The position numbers and the translations under genes were made by a program. 64,000 nt of DNA from Cellvibrionaceae bacterium AOL6 (GTDB lineage: Bacteria > Pseudomonadota > Gammaproteobacteria > Pseudomonadales > Cellvibrionaceae), in NCBI GenBank assembly GCA_003265435.1, contig NOXC01000003.1, forward strand, positions 236,904 through 300,903, given 5' to 3'. How positions within the stretch are numbered: the stretch's first letter is position 1; each line of letters begins with the position of its first letter. Shown piece by piece: positions 49,942 to 57,488 of the stretch. Under the pieces are notes generated by a model. The model saw nothing but the letters and a program-made list of their open reading frames with translations, searched no databases and was not told the DNA's origin.

Positions 49942-51191
49942 GCGGCTTCCTCCATGGTGCTGTGGACGGCGTGAATTAAGGTGTCGAGACCAGCATCGAG
50001 ATCCGCCATCGGAATCGTCAGAGGCGGAATTAATTTCAATACCCGCCCCCCGGTGCCACAGCCACAAATAATCAGGCCATTCGCGAAACATTTTTTGACT
50101 ATGTCCGCCGCTCGCTCGCTGTCACCGGTATCAAGCCCAATCATCATGCCGCGCCCTCGTATGCTCAGGCGCGGGTCAGACAATAGCGGTGCCAATCGCT
50201 CGCGAATATATTGTGTTTTTTTCTCAACGCTCTGCATCAGTTCGTCATCTTCGAAATAACGCAGTGCTTCGCGCCCCGCCACAAACGAGAGGTTCTGGCC
50301 GCGAAAGGTGCCGGTGTGTTCACCCGGTGACCAATGTTTATCCAAGTCTGGATGCACGAGGTTCATCGCCAACGGGGTGCCCGCACCGCCAATCCCTTTC
50401 GCCAATGTGATGATGCCGGGCTCAATACCCAGCTCATCAAAACTAAAGAAGGAGCCGGTACGGCCACAGCCCGCCTGAATATCATCAATGATCAGTACCG
50501 CCCCCACGTCTTTTGCTACGCGGGCCAATTTTTGTAGCCATGCGGCGCTGGCCACATTGACGCCGCCCTCGGCCTGAATCGTCTCCAATATAAACGCCGC
50601 GGGTGCCTCCACGCCGCTGGCAGGATCGAGAATTTTTTCCGCGAGCACATCGAGCGCGGCCTCGGCGTTGGGCTGGTCTTCACTGCCGAATATTTCGTGA
50701 CTGACATGGGTCAGTGGTACGCCGGACGCATTGCGAAAATAGCTGTTCGCCGTCGCGGCCAATGCGCCGAGCGTCATGCCGTGGAAACCGTGACCGAAGG
50801 CAATAATATGCTCCCTCCCGGTCGCACGACGTGCGAGCTTCATCGCCGCTTCAACGGCATTGGTCCCGGTGGGCCCCATAAATTGCATGCGGTGAGGCAT
50901 CGCGCGCGGCTCAAGGATCACTCGGGTAAAGACCTCCATAAATTCCGCCTTGGCCGTCGTCTGCATGTCCAGACTGTGCAACACACCATCGTCCTGCAGG
51001 TATTCGATCATCGCCTGCTTCATCCGCGGATTATTGTGACCGAAATTTAAAACACCGGCGCCGGCGAAAAAATCGATGTACTGCTTACCCTGCTCATCAA
51101 TTTGTATGGCGTTGCGTGCTGTTTTAAACACGGTGTTGAACAACCTACCGTAGGCGCGGATATCGGATTCACGTTCTTCAAAAATACTCAT
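49938..51191 (-). CDS. doeD: Diaminobutyrate transaminase, DoeD-type
   Basis: Class III PLP aminotransferase of 417 residues, close to EctB/DoeD diaminobutyrate-2-oxoglutarate transaminases: GPTGTNAVEAAMKLAR, FGHGFHGMTLGALA, DDIQAGCGRTGSFF, and the PLP Lys in TLAKGIGGAGTPLAM. In catabolic direction it converts diaminobutyrate to aspartate semialdehyde. ATG at 51191 with AGGAGG upstream, overlapping the deacetylase stop (ATGA) and followed by doeA with the same overlap. No ectA or ectC is present, so this copy is assigned to degradation, not synthesis. Confidence 0.85.
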   Translation of the reverse strand: MSIFEERESDIRAYGRLFNTVFKTARNAIQIDEQGKQYIDFFAGAGVLNFGHNNPRMKQAMIEYLQDDGVLHSLDMQTTAKAEFMEVFTRVILEPRAMPHRMQFMGPTGTNAVEAAMKLARRATGREHIIAFGHGFHGMTLGALAATANSYFRNASGVPLTHVSHEIFGSEDQPNAEAALDVLAEKILDPASGVEAPAAFILETIQAEGGVNVASAAWLQKLARVAKDVGAVLIIDDIQAGCGRTGSFFSFDELGIEPGIITLAKGIGGAGTPLAMNLVHPDLDKHWSPGEHTGTFRGQNLSFVAGREALRYFEDDELMQSVEKKTQYIRERLAPLLSDPRLSIRGRGMMIGLDTGDSERAADIVKKCFANGLIICGCGTGGRVLKLIPPLTIPMADLDAGLDTLIHAVHSTMEEAA

Positions 51192-52378
51192 GAAGCCTCC
51201 TGTGTCAGGCGTGGGGGGAGTAAAGCGGTATCGAGACCGGCGAGTCGACAAAACCATGGGCAGACTTCGGCGATCAGTCGGTCATTAAAATCGTAGTGGG
51301 GGCTGTGGCAGGGCACGTCGTAACCGCGGCCATCGTCGCTGCCAATCAACGCAAAGGCACCCGCACAGACTTGCAGGTAGTAGGAAAAATCTTCAGACGC
51401 CATGATCGGCAAAGCCTGACCATGATTGAGCGACTCCGCGCCGTACAGCGCTTGCCAGGTCGCACGCGCGCGTTGGGCATGTTCCTCGTGATTCACTGTC
51501 GCACCGTAACGACGATGATGTTCCACCGTCACCGTTACGCCGTAACTGGCGGCGATATGCTCTGCAATGCCGGAGATATGGCCGCAGACCGTTTCACGCA
51601 GGGACTCTTCCGAGAGGCGAATACTGCCGCGAAGGCGAGCGGTTTCGGGAATCACCGTCGGTGCCGACCCGGCATCACATTGCGTCACCGCCACCACCGC
51701 GCTATGTTGCGGCGCAATTCGACGGCTCGTGATGTCTTGTAAAGCGAGGATGATTGCACTTGCGGCAAGCAGCGGATCGCGACACAGTTCAGGCTGACTG
51801 GCATGCCCGCCTTTGCCGCGCACCAGAATTTCAAAGGTGCCGTTGCCGCTCATCACCGGCCCGTCCGGGCAGGCCAGCGTGCCGTAGGGCAGCGCGGGCC
51901 AGTTGTGCCAACCGTAAATGGCTCGCACCCCCTCCAAAGCACCGGCTTCGATCATGGCTTTGGCGCCGTGAAAGCCCTCTTCGGCAGGCTGGAACACAAG
52001 TCGTACCGGTTGCGGAAGGGCCGATTCGTGCATTTTCAGCCAACGCGCCGTCGCCAGTAGCGTCGCGGTGTGACCATCGTGTCCACAGGCGTGCATGCAG
52101 TTATCGACGGTGGAGCGCCAAGGCTTGTCGCCATGCTCGTGCATGGGCAAGGCATCCATGTCGCCACGCAGGGCAATCGCGTCTCCCGAAGCGGACACAT
52201 TCAGTTCGGCGAGGGTGCCTGTCTCAGTACAGGCCCGCCAAGGAATTCCGAGTGTATCCAGCTCACTGCGGATCACTCGGGCTGTATTATGCTCCTGCCA
52301 ACTCAGTTCAGGCTGCGTGTGCAATTGCCGCCTGAGGCCTTTGGCAAAGGTCAGGGTCTCGCCCCAGAGCTGCTGCAT
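51188..52378 (-). CDS. M20-family amidohydrolase, candidate N-acetyl-diaminobutyrate deacetylase (DoeB2-type)
   Basis: 396-residue cytoplasmic M20D metallo-amidohydrolase, related to hippurate and N-acyl-amino-acid hydrolases. Metal ligands are visible in MHACGHDGHTA, QPAEEGFHG and PCHSPHYDFND; ASEDFSYYL is the other conserved site. It heads the operon (AGGAG eight bases before the ATG) and overlaps doeD by four bases. The characterised DoeB of Halomonas is an aspartoacylase-type enzyme of a different fold; the position here implies that this M20 enzyme removes the acetyl group from N-acetyl-diaminobutyrate. I recall the label DoeB2 for M20-type enzymes in annotation pipelines but could not verify it. 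Confidence 0.8.
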   Translation of the reverse strand: MQQLWGETLTFAKGLRRQLHTQPELSWQEHNTARVIRSELDTLGIPWRACTETGTLAELNVSASGDAIALRGDMDALPMHEHGDKPWRSTVDNCMHACGHDGHTATLLATARWLKMHESALPQPVRLVFQPAEEGFHGAKAMIEAGALEGVRAIYGWHNWPALPYGTLACPDGPVMSGNGTFEILVRGKGGHASQPELCRDPLLAASAIILALQDITSRRIAPQHSAVVAVTQCDAGSAPTVIPETARLRGSIRLSEESLRETVCGHISGIAEHIAASYGVTVTVEHHRRYGATVNHEEHAQRARATWQALYGAESLNHGQALPIMASEDFSYYLQVCAGAFALIGSDDGRGYDVPCHSPHYDFNDRLIAEVCPWFCRLAGLDTALLPPRLTQEAS

Positions 52379-52700
52379 AAGCGGCGCTCCTGTCGGGTGT
52401 TACGAACGCTCTATGCCGATCAAACAATGACGGGCACAGAGGGCGAATTGGGTGCGCAGGGCTAATGCTGGTGCGCGCCCGCGTCATGCTTTAGTGCATG
52501 AGCGAGGACTGTTGCAAGGGGTGTTCCAGTCACCGACCAGAGAGAGGAAAAAATTCTAAACCGAGGAAAAGTAAGCTCTTTTTAGTCGGCTCAACGAAAT
52601 CGACTGGCGCCGAGAGCCGACTGGCAGGCGACCCACTGCACTGACTTGCACGGGTCGCGCACCGAATGCGGGCATAGAAAAATAAAGAAAAGAGGAAGCA
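52379..52700. other. Intergenic region upstream of the ectoine operon
   Basis: About 320 bases between the ectoine operon start and the PepSY-TM gene terminator, both on the minus strand. It should contain the operon promoter, but no convincing -35/-10 pair stands out by eye. A short open frame on the minus strand lacks a ribosome site and is not called. No EnuR/EutR- or DoeX-like regulator gene is nearby. Confidence 0.45.
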
Positions 52701-52732
52701 CACACGCACGCCGACAGCTCGGCGCGCGCGTG
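52701..52732 (-). terminator. Hairpin terminator after the PepSY-TM gene
   Basis: A 14-bp stem with two mismatches and a 4-base loop (core CGCCGA 52709-52714 with TCGGCG 52719-52724) begins four bases beyond the PepSY-TM stop. On the minus strand it is followed by a pyrimidine-rich stretch with TTTTC about ten bases on, so termination may be imperfect. Confidence 0.5.
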
Positions 52733-52735
52733 ATA

Positions 52736-53887
52736 TTACGAGCCGGATGTGGCCGTTGTAGAAGCCACGCTGGCCGAGCGGCGACGGCTCTTTTTACTGT
52801 GACGCGCGATCCACACATACAGACCGGTCAGCCCCAGAACGGCGGGCGCCAGACCAAACAGGCACCAGAGCAACTTGCTTCCAAGCCCCGCAAAGGAACC
52901 GAAATGCAGCTCACGGAAACTATCGAACAGCTGCGTGATCACCCCCGCTTTGCGCCCGTCGTAGGCGAGCATCAGCTCACCATTGCCTTTGTCATAGGTC
53001 ACGGTAGACGCATAGTTGCTGGCAAATGGATTCGCACTGGGTTGATACCCGAAGAAGGTGATGTGCACTTCCGGCTCATAGGGGAACAGCAGATAGGTCG
53101 GCGTAAAGTCTTCCAGAGATTGACGGCTATCATCCAACATCGCCTGAAAATCCAGATTTTCGGCGTACAAAGGCGCGACCGGCTCGTAATGCTCTTCTGA
53201 GGGATGCTCAAACCACTCGTGGTACAACGCCAACGCATTAAAATAAATCCCCGTAATCCCAAGGATTAACATCACAGGCGAACTCCACGCACCGACCAGC
53301 CGGTGAATGTCCCCATACAAAACGCGCGCGTTGCGATCAGTGCGCAAGGTGAACATCTGTAACCAAAACTTGCGATGAATGATCAGACCGCTGATGCCGA
53401 GGAAGGTCAGTATGACCGCTGCGACCAGGCCTAATACTGTGCCCCATTGTGCGTGCTCGCCGCCGATGCCGTTCAACAGAAAGGTGTAGTGCAGGCTCAA
53501 CAGCCAGTCGGTGAGATAACTCGTGGTCGATACCGGCTCACTGAGGATCTCCCCAGCATAGGGGTCAAAGAACACCTTGTACCACTCGTCTGTACCACGC
53601 TCAATCAAATACACCCGATCCGCTTCCTGCCCATCTGTAAACAGCTCCCAGGAACCGAGAATGTAGGCGGGAAAGCTCGCCTCGAGATGGTCTTTCAAGA
53701 CATTCAGGTCCTGGCGCTGTACCGAGGCACCCTCGCTCTTATAGGGCAGCGCCGCCGAATCCGGCATAAGCCACTGATCAATTTCGGTCTTGAACACCAG
53801 AATACTGCCCGTGATCGACACAATAATCAGCGGGATTAACGCCGCCAGCGCAAAGTAGCTATGAAGTTTGTAGAGCTTTTTTCTCAT
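52736..53887 (-). CDS. PepSY-TM (PiuB-like) inner-membrane protein
   Basis: 383 residues with four membrane helices (first at about 10-32, ALIPLIIVSITGSILVF; last near 345, FGLAPAVLGLTGLYVWI) and a large periplasmic PepSY region between. The C-terminus is basic then Ser/Thr-rich (RHSKKSRRRSASV). PepSY-TM proteins accompany siderophore receptors and are thought to reduce ferric siderophores or aid iron release. Divergent from a siderophore-type TonB receptor across a gap with a Fur-box-like site, so both should be iron-repressed. Confidence 0.87.
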   Translation of the reverse strand: MRKKLYKLHSYFALAALIPLIIVSITGSILVFKTEIDQWLMPDSAALPYKSEGASVQRQDLNVLKDHLEASFPAYILGSWELFTDGQEADRVYLIERGTDEWYKVFFDPYAGEILSEPVSTTSYLTDWLLSLHYTFLLNGIGGEHAQWGTVLGLVAAVILTFLGISGLIIHRKFWLQMFTLRTDRNARVLYGDIHRLVGAWSSPVMLILGITGIYFNALALYHEWFEHPSEEHYEPVAPLYAENLDFQAMLDDSRQSLEDFTPTYLLFPYEPEVHITFFGYQPSANPFASNYASTVTYDKGNGELMLAYDGRKAGVITQLFDSFRELHFGSFAGLGSKLLWCLFGLAPAVLGLTGLYVWIARHSKKSRRRSASVASTTATSGS

Positions 53888-53973
53888 CGTACACGCACAA
53901 AAAAGATAGATGTTCCGTCGGAGATTGACGACGTCGTCAAACCCTACACAGAACTATGTATGGATAACGCAAA

Positions 53974-53988
53974 TGAGATAGATTATCA
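53974..53988. promoter_or_regulatory. Fur box-like site
   Basis: TGAGATAGATTATCA matches the 7-1-7 Fur core TGATAATNATTATCA at 11 of 14 defined positions. It sits in the divergent gap between the PepSY-TM gene and the TonB receptor, both of which are iron-uptake types, so one Fur dimer could repress both promoters. Confidence 0.6.
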
Positions 53989-53990
53989 TC

Positions 53991-54018
53991 TGCATGTAAG
54001 TCATACATTATACATGCA
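53991..54018. repeat. 8-bp dyad beside the Fur box
   Basis: TGCATGTA (53991-53998) and TACATGCA (54011-54018) are perfect arms around a 12-base AT-rich centre, two bases from the Fur-like site and 51 bases before the receptor ATG. It may be a second operator or overlap the receptor -10 region (CATTATACAT). Confidence 0.4.
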
Positions 54019-54069
54019 TTCCCGCCTGACATGCGCGTGTTCTTGCGTGCAAAAACTACGGAGTTTCCT

Positions 54070-56169
54070 ATGATACGTTCACATCACTGCGCTTTGGCGC
54101 TCGCGATCAGCGCCAGCCTCGGTCACAGTGTCGCAATGGCTCAATCCAATGCCACCGCCTCGCAAGACAGCGCAGCGGGCGAAATCGAGTCCACCTATGT
54201 TTATGGTGAGCCCGGTACAACGAAAACCGCCACCAAATTGAACCTGTCGGTTTTCGAGACCCCACAAATGGTCACCGTCATTTCTCGCGACCAGATCGAC
54301 GACTTCAATCTGCGCCAAGTGAACACGCTTTTAAGCTACGTGCCCGGCGTGACCGTCGAACAAGTGGAGACCGGGCGGACGTATTACACCGCACGCGGCT
54401 TTGACATCGTCAATTTCCAGTATGACGGCGTGGGCGTACCGTTTTCGTACGGCCTGACGCAGGGGCACGACGACACCGCCACCTACGAAAAAGTCGAGGT
54501 CGTCAAAGGCGCAACGGGGCTGACCACCGGTCTGGCGAACCCGTCCGCCACCATCAACTATGTGCGCAAACGCCCTACCGAAACCTTGCAAGCCTCCGCG
54601 GCCGCATCCGCAGGGAGCTGGAGCCAGTTGCGCCTTGAAGGCGACATCTCCGGCCCTATCGCGGGCGATGCGCTGAAAGGTCGTTTGGTCGTGGCCAAAC
54701 AAGATGGCGATTCGTATCTCGATCGCTTCGGAAAGGAACTGACGGTGTTCTACGGAATTGTGGATGGCGACATCACCGACAGCACCCGCTGGGCCCTAGG
54801 TTACAGCCTGAACGACAACCACAACGATGCAAACTCCTCAGGCGCCCTGCCCCTGTTCTATAACGACGGCAGTGTGACCGACTACGATGTCAGCACCAAC
54901 ACCGCACCGGAATGGGCCGGCCAGGAAGTGAAACAGCAGCGTACATTTGTCGAGCTCGAACAGGACCTCGGGGAGAATTGGGTCGCGAAAGCGATCTATA
55001 CCCAAAACCGTCAGGATAAAGAATGGGAGTCCTTTTATCTTTCCGGCTCACCCGATCCCATAACAGAAGAAGGGCTCGTCGGTGTGGCGAGTTTTTACGA
55101 AGCCGAGGATGACGAAGACATACTCGACCTGTTCGTCAGTGGTACGTTTGCTCTCTGGGGGCAGCAGCACGACCTCGTCGCCGGCCTGAATATGGCGAAA
55201 ATCAGTCTGACCGGACGCTCTGTGTACTCGAGTGAGTGGAGCGGCTATGACGATCCTGTTGGAGGAGATTGGGCCGAAAGCAATACACCACAGCCCAGTT
55301 ATGACATTTACAACGCGGATTTCCAATCCACCGATATCGAGCAGGATCAGGATAGCTTTTATCTATCCACCCGCCTTCGCATCACCGATCGCGTCGCAGT
55401 GTTGCTCGGAGCTCGGCAAGTTGAACTCGATCAAACAGGAATCAGCTACGGTGCGCCGCAGGACGTGGCCGATAGCGAGACCGTACCCTATGCGGGCTTA
55501 ACGATCGAAGTGCTCGACGGCACGATGCTCTACGGTAGCTACAGTGAAGTATTTAAACAACAAACCTGGGTAGACGCCGAACTTGCCCCCCTCGGCCCGG
55601 TGAAAGGCGAAAGCACGGAGCTGGGTGTTAAACAAGAATTGTTTGACGGAAAATCCGTGCTGACTATCGCGCTCTTCAGCTCGGCACAAGACAACTTTGG
55701 CGAGTGGGTCACACGGGATATCGAAACCGGCCTCAATATTTACCGAGGCGAGGCGTTTGACAGCAATGGTTACGAAATTGAACTCGCGGGTGAACTGATC
55801 GAGGGGCTGAACCTCAGCGCGGGCTACACCGAAGTGGAAGTTGAAGACAGCGAAGGCAATGCGACTCGCCGCTTTATTCCCCAACAACAATTCAAGCTGG
55901 CCACAGCCTACCAGATCCCCTCATTGCCCGAGTTACGGTTGGGTGCGGGCGTGAACTGGCAAAGCGAACTGTACTACGGCGAAACAGAAGTGCAAGGCAG
56001 CTACACCTTGCTAGATCTGTTCGTGCAGTATGATCTGCCAGCAAACGTCACACTCGCGCTGAATATCAACAACGTGACCGATACTCAATACCGCCTGAGT
56101 CCACAATGGGGACAAGCAAACTACGGCGCACCTCGCAATGTCATGGGAACCGTGAGCTGGTCTTTCTAA
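54070..56169 (+). CDS. Siderophore-type TonB-dependent receptor
   Basis: 699 residues from the ATG at 54070 (GGAG six bases upstream); an upstream in-frame ATG at 54031 would precede the signal peptide by 13 residues. Signal peptide ends near MAQS. Plug domain features are FETPQMVTVISRDQI, LLSYVPGVTVEQ, YTARGFDI and VEVVKGATGL; the barrel ends in GTVSWSF. This pattern is that of FpvA/FhuE/PupA-like receptors for ferric hydroxamate or mixed siderophores. No N-terminal signalling domain is present. Divergent PepSY-TM gene and Fur-like site support an iron role; the ligand is not known. Confidence 0.9.
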   Translation: MIRSHHCALALAISASLGHSVAMAQSNATASQDSAAGEIESTYVYGEPGTTKTATKLNLSVFETPQMVTVISRDQIDDFNLRQVNTLLSYVPGVTVEQVETGRTYYTARGFDIVNFQYDGVGVPFSYGLTQGHDDTATYEKVEVVKGATGLTTGLANPSATINYVRKRPTETLQASAAASAGSWSQLRLEGDISGPIAGDALKGRLVVAKQDGDSYLDRFGKELTVFYGIVDGDITDSTRWALGYSLNDNHNDANSSGALPLFYNDGSVTDYDVSTNTAPEWAGQEVKQQRTFVELEQDLGENWVAKAIYTQNRQDKEWESFYLSGSPDPITEEGLVGVASFYEAEDDEDILDLFVSGTFALWGQQHDLVAGLNMAKISLTGRSVYSSEWSGYDDPVGGDWAESNTPQPSYDIYNADFQSTDIEQDQDSFYLSTRLRITDRVAVLLGARQVELDQTGISYGAPQDVADSETVPYAGLTIEVLDGTMLYGSYSEVFKQQTWVDAELAPLGPVKGESTELGVKQELFDGKSVLTIALFSSAQDNFGEWVTRDIETGLNIYRGEAFDSNGYEIELAGELIEGLNLSAGYTEVEVEDSEGNATRRFIPQQQFKLATAYQIPSLPELRLGAGVNWQSELYYGETEVQGSYTLLDLFVQYDLPANVTLALNINNVTDTQYRLSPQWGQANYGAPRNVMGTVSWSF

Positions 56170-56183
56170 TCGGAAGTCCAGCG

Positions 56184-56214
56184 GTCACAGGCATGGAATG
56201 AACGTGCCTGTGAC
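56184..56214. terminator. Bidirectional hairpin between convergent genes
   Basis: GTCACAGGCA (56184-56193) and TGCCTGTGAC (56205-56214) are perfect 10-bp arms with an 11-base loop, between the stops of the TonB receptor (+) and ald (-). No T-run follows on either strand; probably a shared terminator or mRNA end stabiliser. Confidence 0.5.
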
Positions 56215-56223
56215 CCTTCCTCA

Positions 56224-57333
56224 CTAAAGCAGCGTGCTCGGGTCTACCGATTCATAACCCAACGCCTCAGCCACTGCAGGGTGAGTGATGCGCCCATCGT
56301 GAACGTTCAACCCATTCATTAAATGCGGGTTGTGTTTCAATGCGTCTAGCCCCTTATTCGCGAGCTGAAGTGCGTACGGTAGTGTCGCATTATTCAAAGC
56401 CATCGTAGAGGTCCGCGCAACACCGCCAGGCATATTGGCAACACAGTAGTGCACCACGCCCTCGACAACGTAAGTCGGGTCTTGATGCGTGGTGGCTTTA
56501 GAAGTTTCGAAGCAGCCACCCTGGTCAATCGCCACATCCACCAGAACAGCCCCGTCCTTCATGTTTTTCAGCATCGATCGATTTATTAATTTTGGTGCGG
56601 CCGCCCCAGGGATCAACACCGCACCGATGACCAAGTCCGCTGAGCAGGTGTAGCGCTCAATAGCGTCTATCGTAGAATAAACACATTTTAAACGGCCCCC
56701 GAACTCCGCATCCAATTGACGCAAGCGTGGTAGGGAACGGTCCAGGATTGTGACGTCAGCCCCCAAACCAACCGCCATTCTGGCAGCCTGAGTGCCCACA
56801 ACGCCGCCGCCGATAATCAGTACTTCTGCTGGCGCCACACCCGGCACACCACCGAGCAGCGTCCCCATACCACCTTGAGCTTTTTCAAGATGATGGGCCC
56901 CAGCCTGGATCGACATTCGCCCAGCGACTTCTGACATAGGGGCCAGGAGAGGCAGCCCTCCCATGTCATCTGTGACCGTCTCATACGCAATACAAGTGGC
57001 TCCGGAATTGAGCAACAAACGGGTTTGCTCCGGGTCCGGCGCCAGATGCAAATATGTATAGAGGATCTGCCCTCGTCGTAATTTTACGCATTCTTCCGGT
57101 TGCGGCTCCTTGACCTTAACGATCATGTCCGCCGCGTCAAACACTTCATCTGCATTCTCTGCAATGCGGGCTCCCGCATCGAGATACATCTCGTCAGGAA
57201 ACCCGATCGAGACACCGGCATGTTTCTCAACCAGAGCCGTATGCCCTGCCTGAACGAGTTCACGCACACTCGCTGGCGTCAGACCGACGCGGTATTCATG
57301 ATTTTTAATTTCTTTAGGGATGCCAATCAACAT
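56224..57333 (-). CDS. ald: Alanine dehydrogenase
   Basis: NAD-dependent enzyme interconverting L-alanine with pyruvate and ammonium. 369 residues from the ATG at 57333 (AGGAA upstream), beginning MLIGIPKEIKNHEYRVGLTP, with LVEKHAG, the Rossmann motif VLIIGGGVVGTQAARM and the DVAIDQGGCFET segment. In this context it would recycle the alanine made by taurine-pyruvate aminotransferase, releasing ammonium as nitrogen source and restoring pyruvate. It is last in the operon but separated from the amidohydrolase gene by an intrinsic terminator, so its level may be lower or driven by its own promoter. Confidence 0.95.
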   Translation of the reverse strand: MLIGIPKEIKNHEYRVGLTPASVRELVQAGHTALVEKHAGVSIGFPDEMYLDAGARIAENADEVFDAADMIVKVKEPQPEECVKLRRGQILYTYLHLAPDPEQTRLLLNSGATCIAYETVTDDMGGLPLLAPMSEVAGRMSIQAGAHHLEKAQGGMGTLLGGVPGVAPAEVLIIGGGVVGTQAARMAVGLGADVTILDRSLPRLRQLDAEFGGRLKCVYSTIDAIERYTCSADLVIGAVLIPGAAAPKLINRSMLKNMKDGAVLVDVAIDQGGCFETSKATTHQDPTYVVEGVVHYCVANMPGGVARTSTMALNNATLPYALQLANKGLDALKHNPHLMNGLNVHDGRITHPAVAEALGYESVDPSTLL

Positions 57334-57418
57334 GGTGTTCTTCCTATACAACTTTCTTTAGGCCGAGCGATACCCTTCGCCATTGACGAACTCAAAAAGT
57401 ACCGCAGTAAAAGGGATT

Positions 57419-57446
57419 AAAAAATCCGGGGGAGATCCCCCCCCGG
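57419..57446 (-). terminator. Intrinsic terminator upstream of ald
   Basis: On the minus strand CCGGGGG (57446-57440) pairs with CCCCCGG (57432-57426) around a 7-base loop, then A and six Ts (57424-57419). It lies 43 bases after the amidohydrolase stop and 86 bases before the ald start, splitting the operon. Confidence 0.75.
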
Positions 57447-57488
57447 CAAGCAAGCGCATAACTTTACTTCGGAGGAAACATACTAAAG

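Noticed and set aside
49938..51191. Transaminase as EctB of ectoine synthesis
   Set aside because: No ectA or ectC nearby; it overlaps the doeA and deacetylase genes, so the catabolic role fits better.
56184..56214. 10-bp dyad as an operator
   Set aside because: It lies between two stop codons of convergent genes, so a transcript-end function is more likely.
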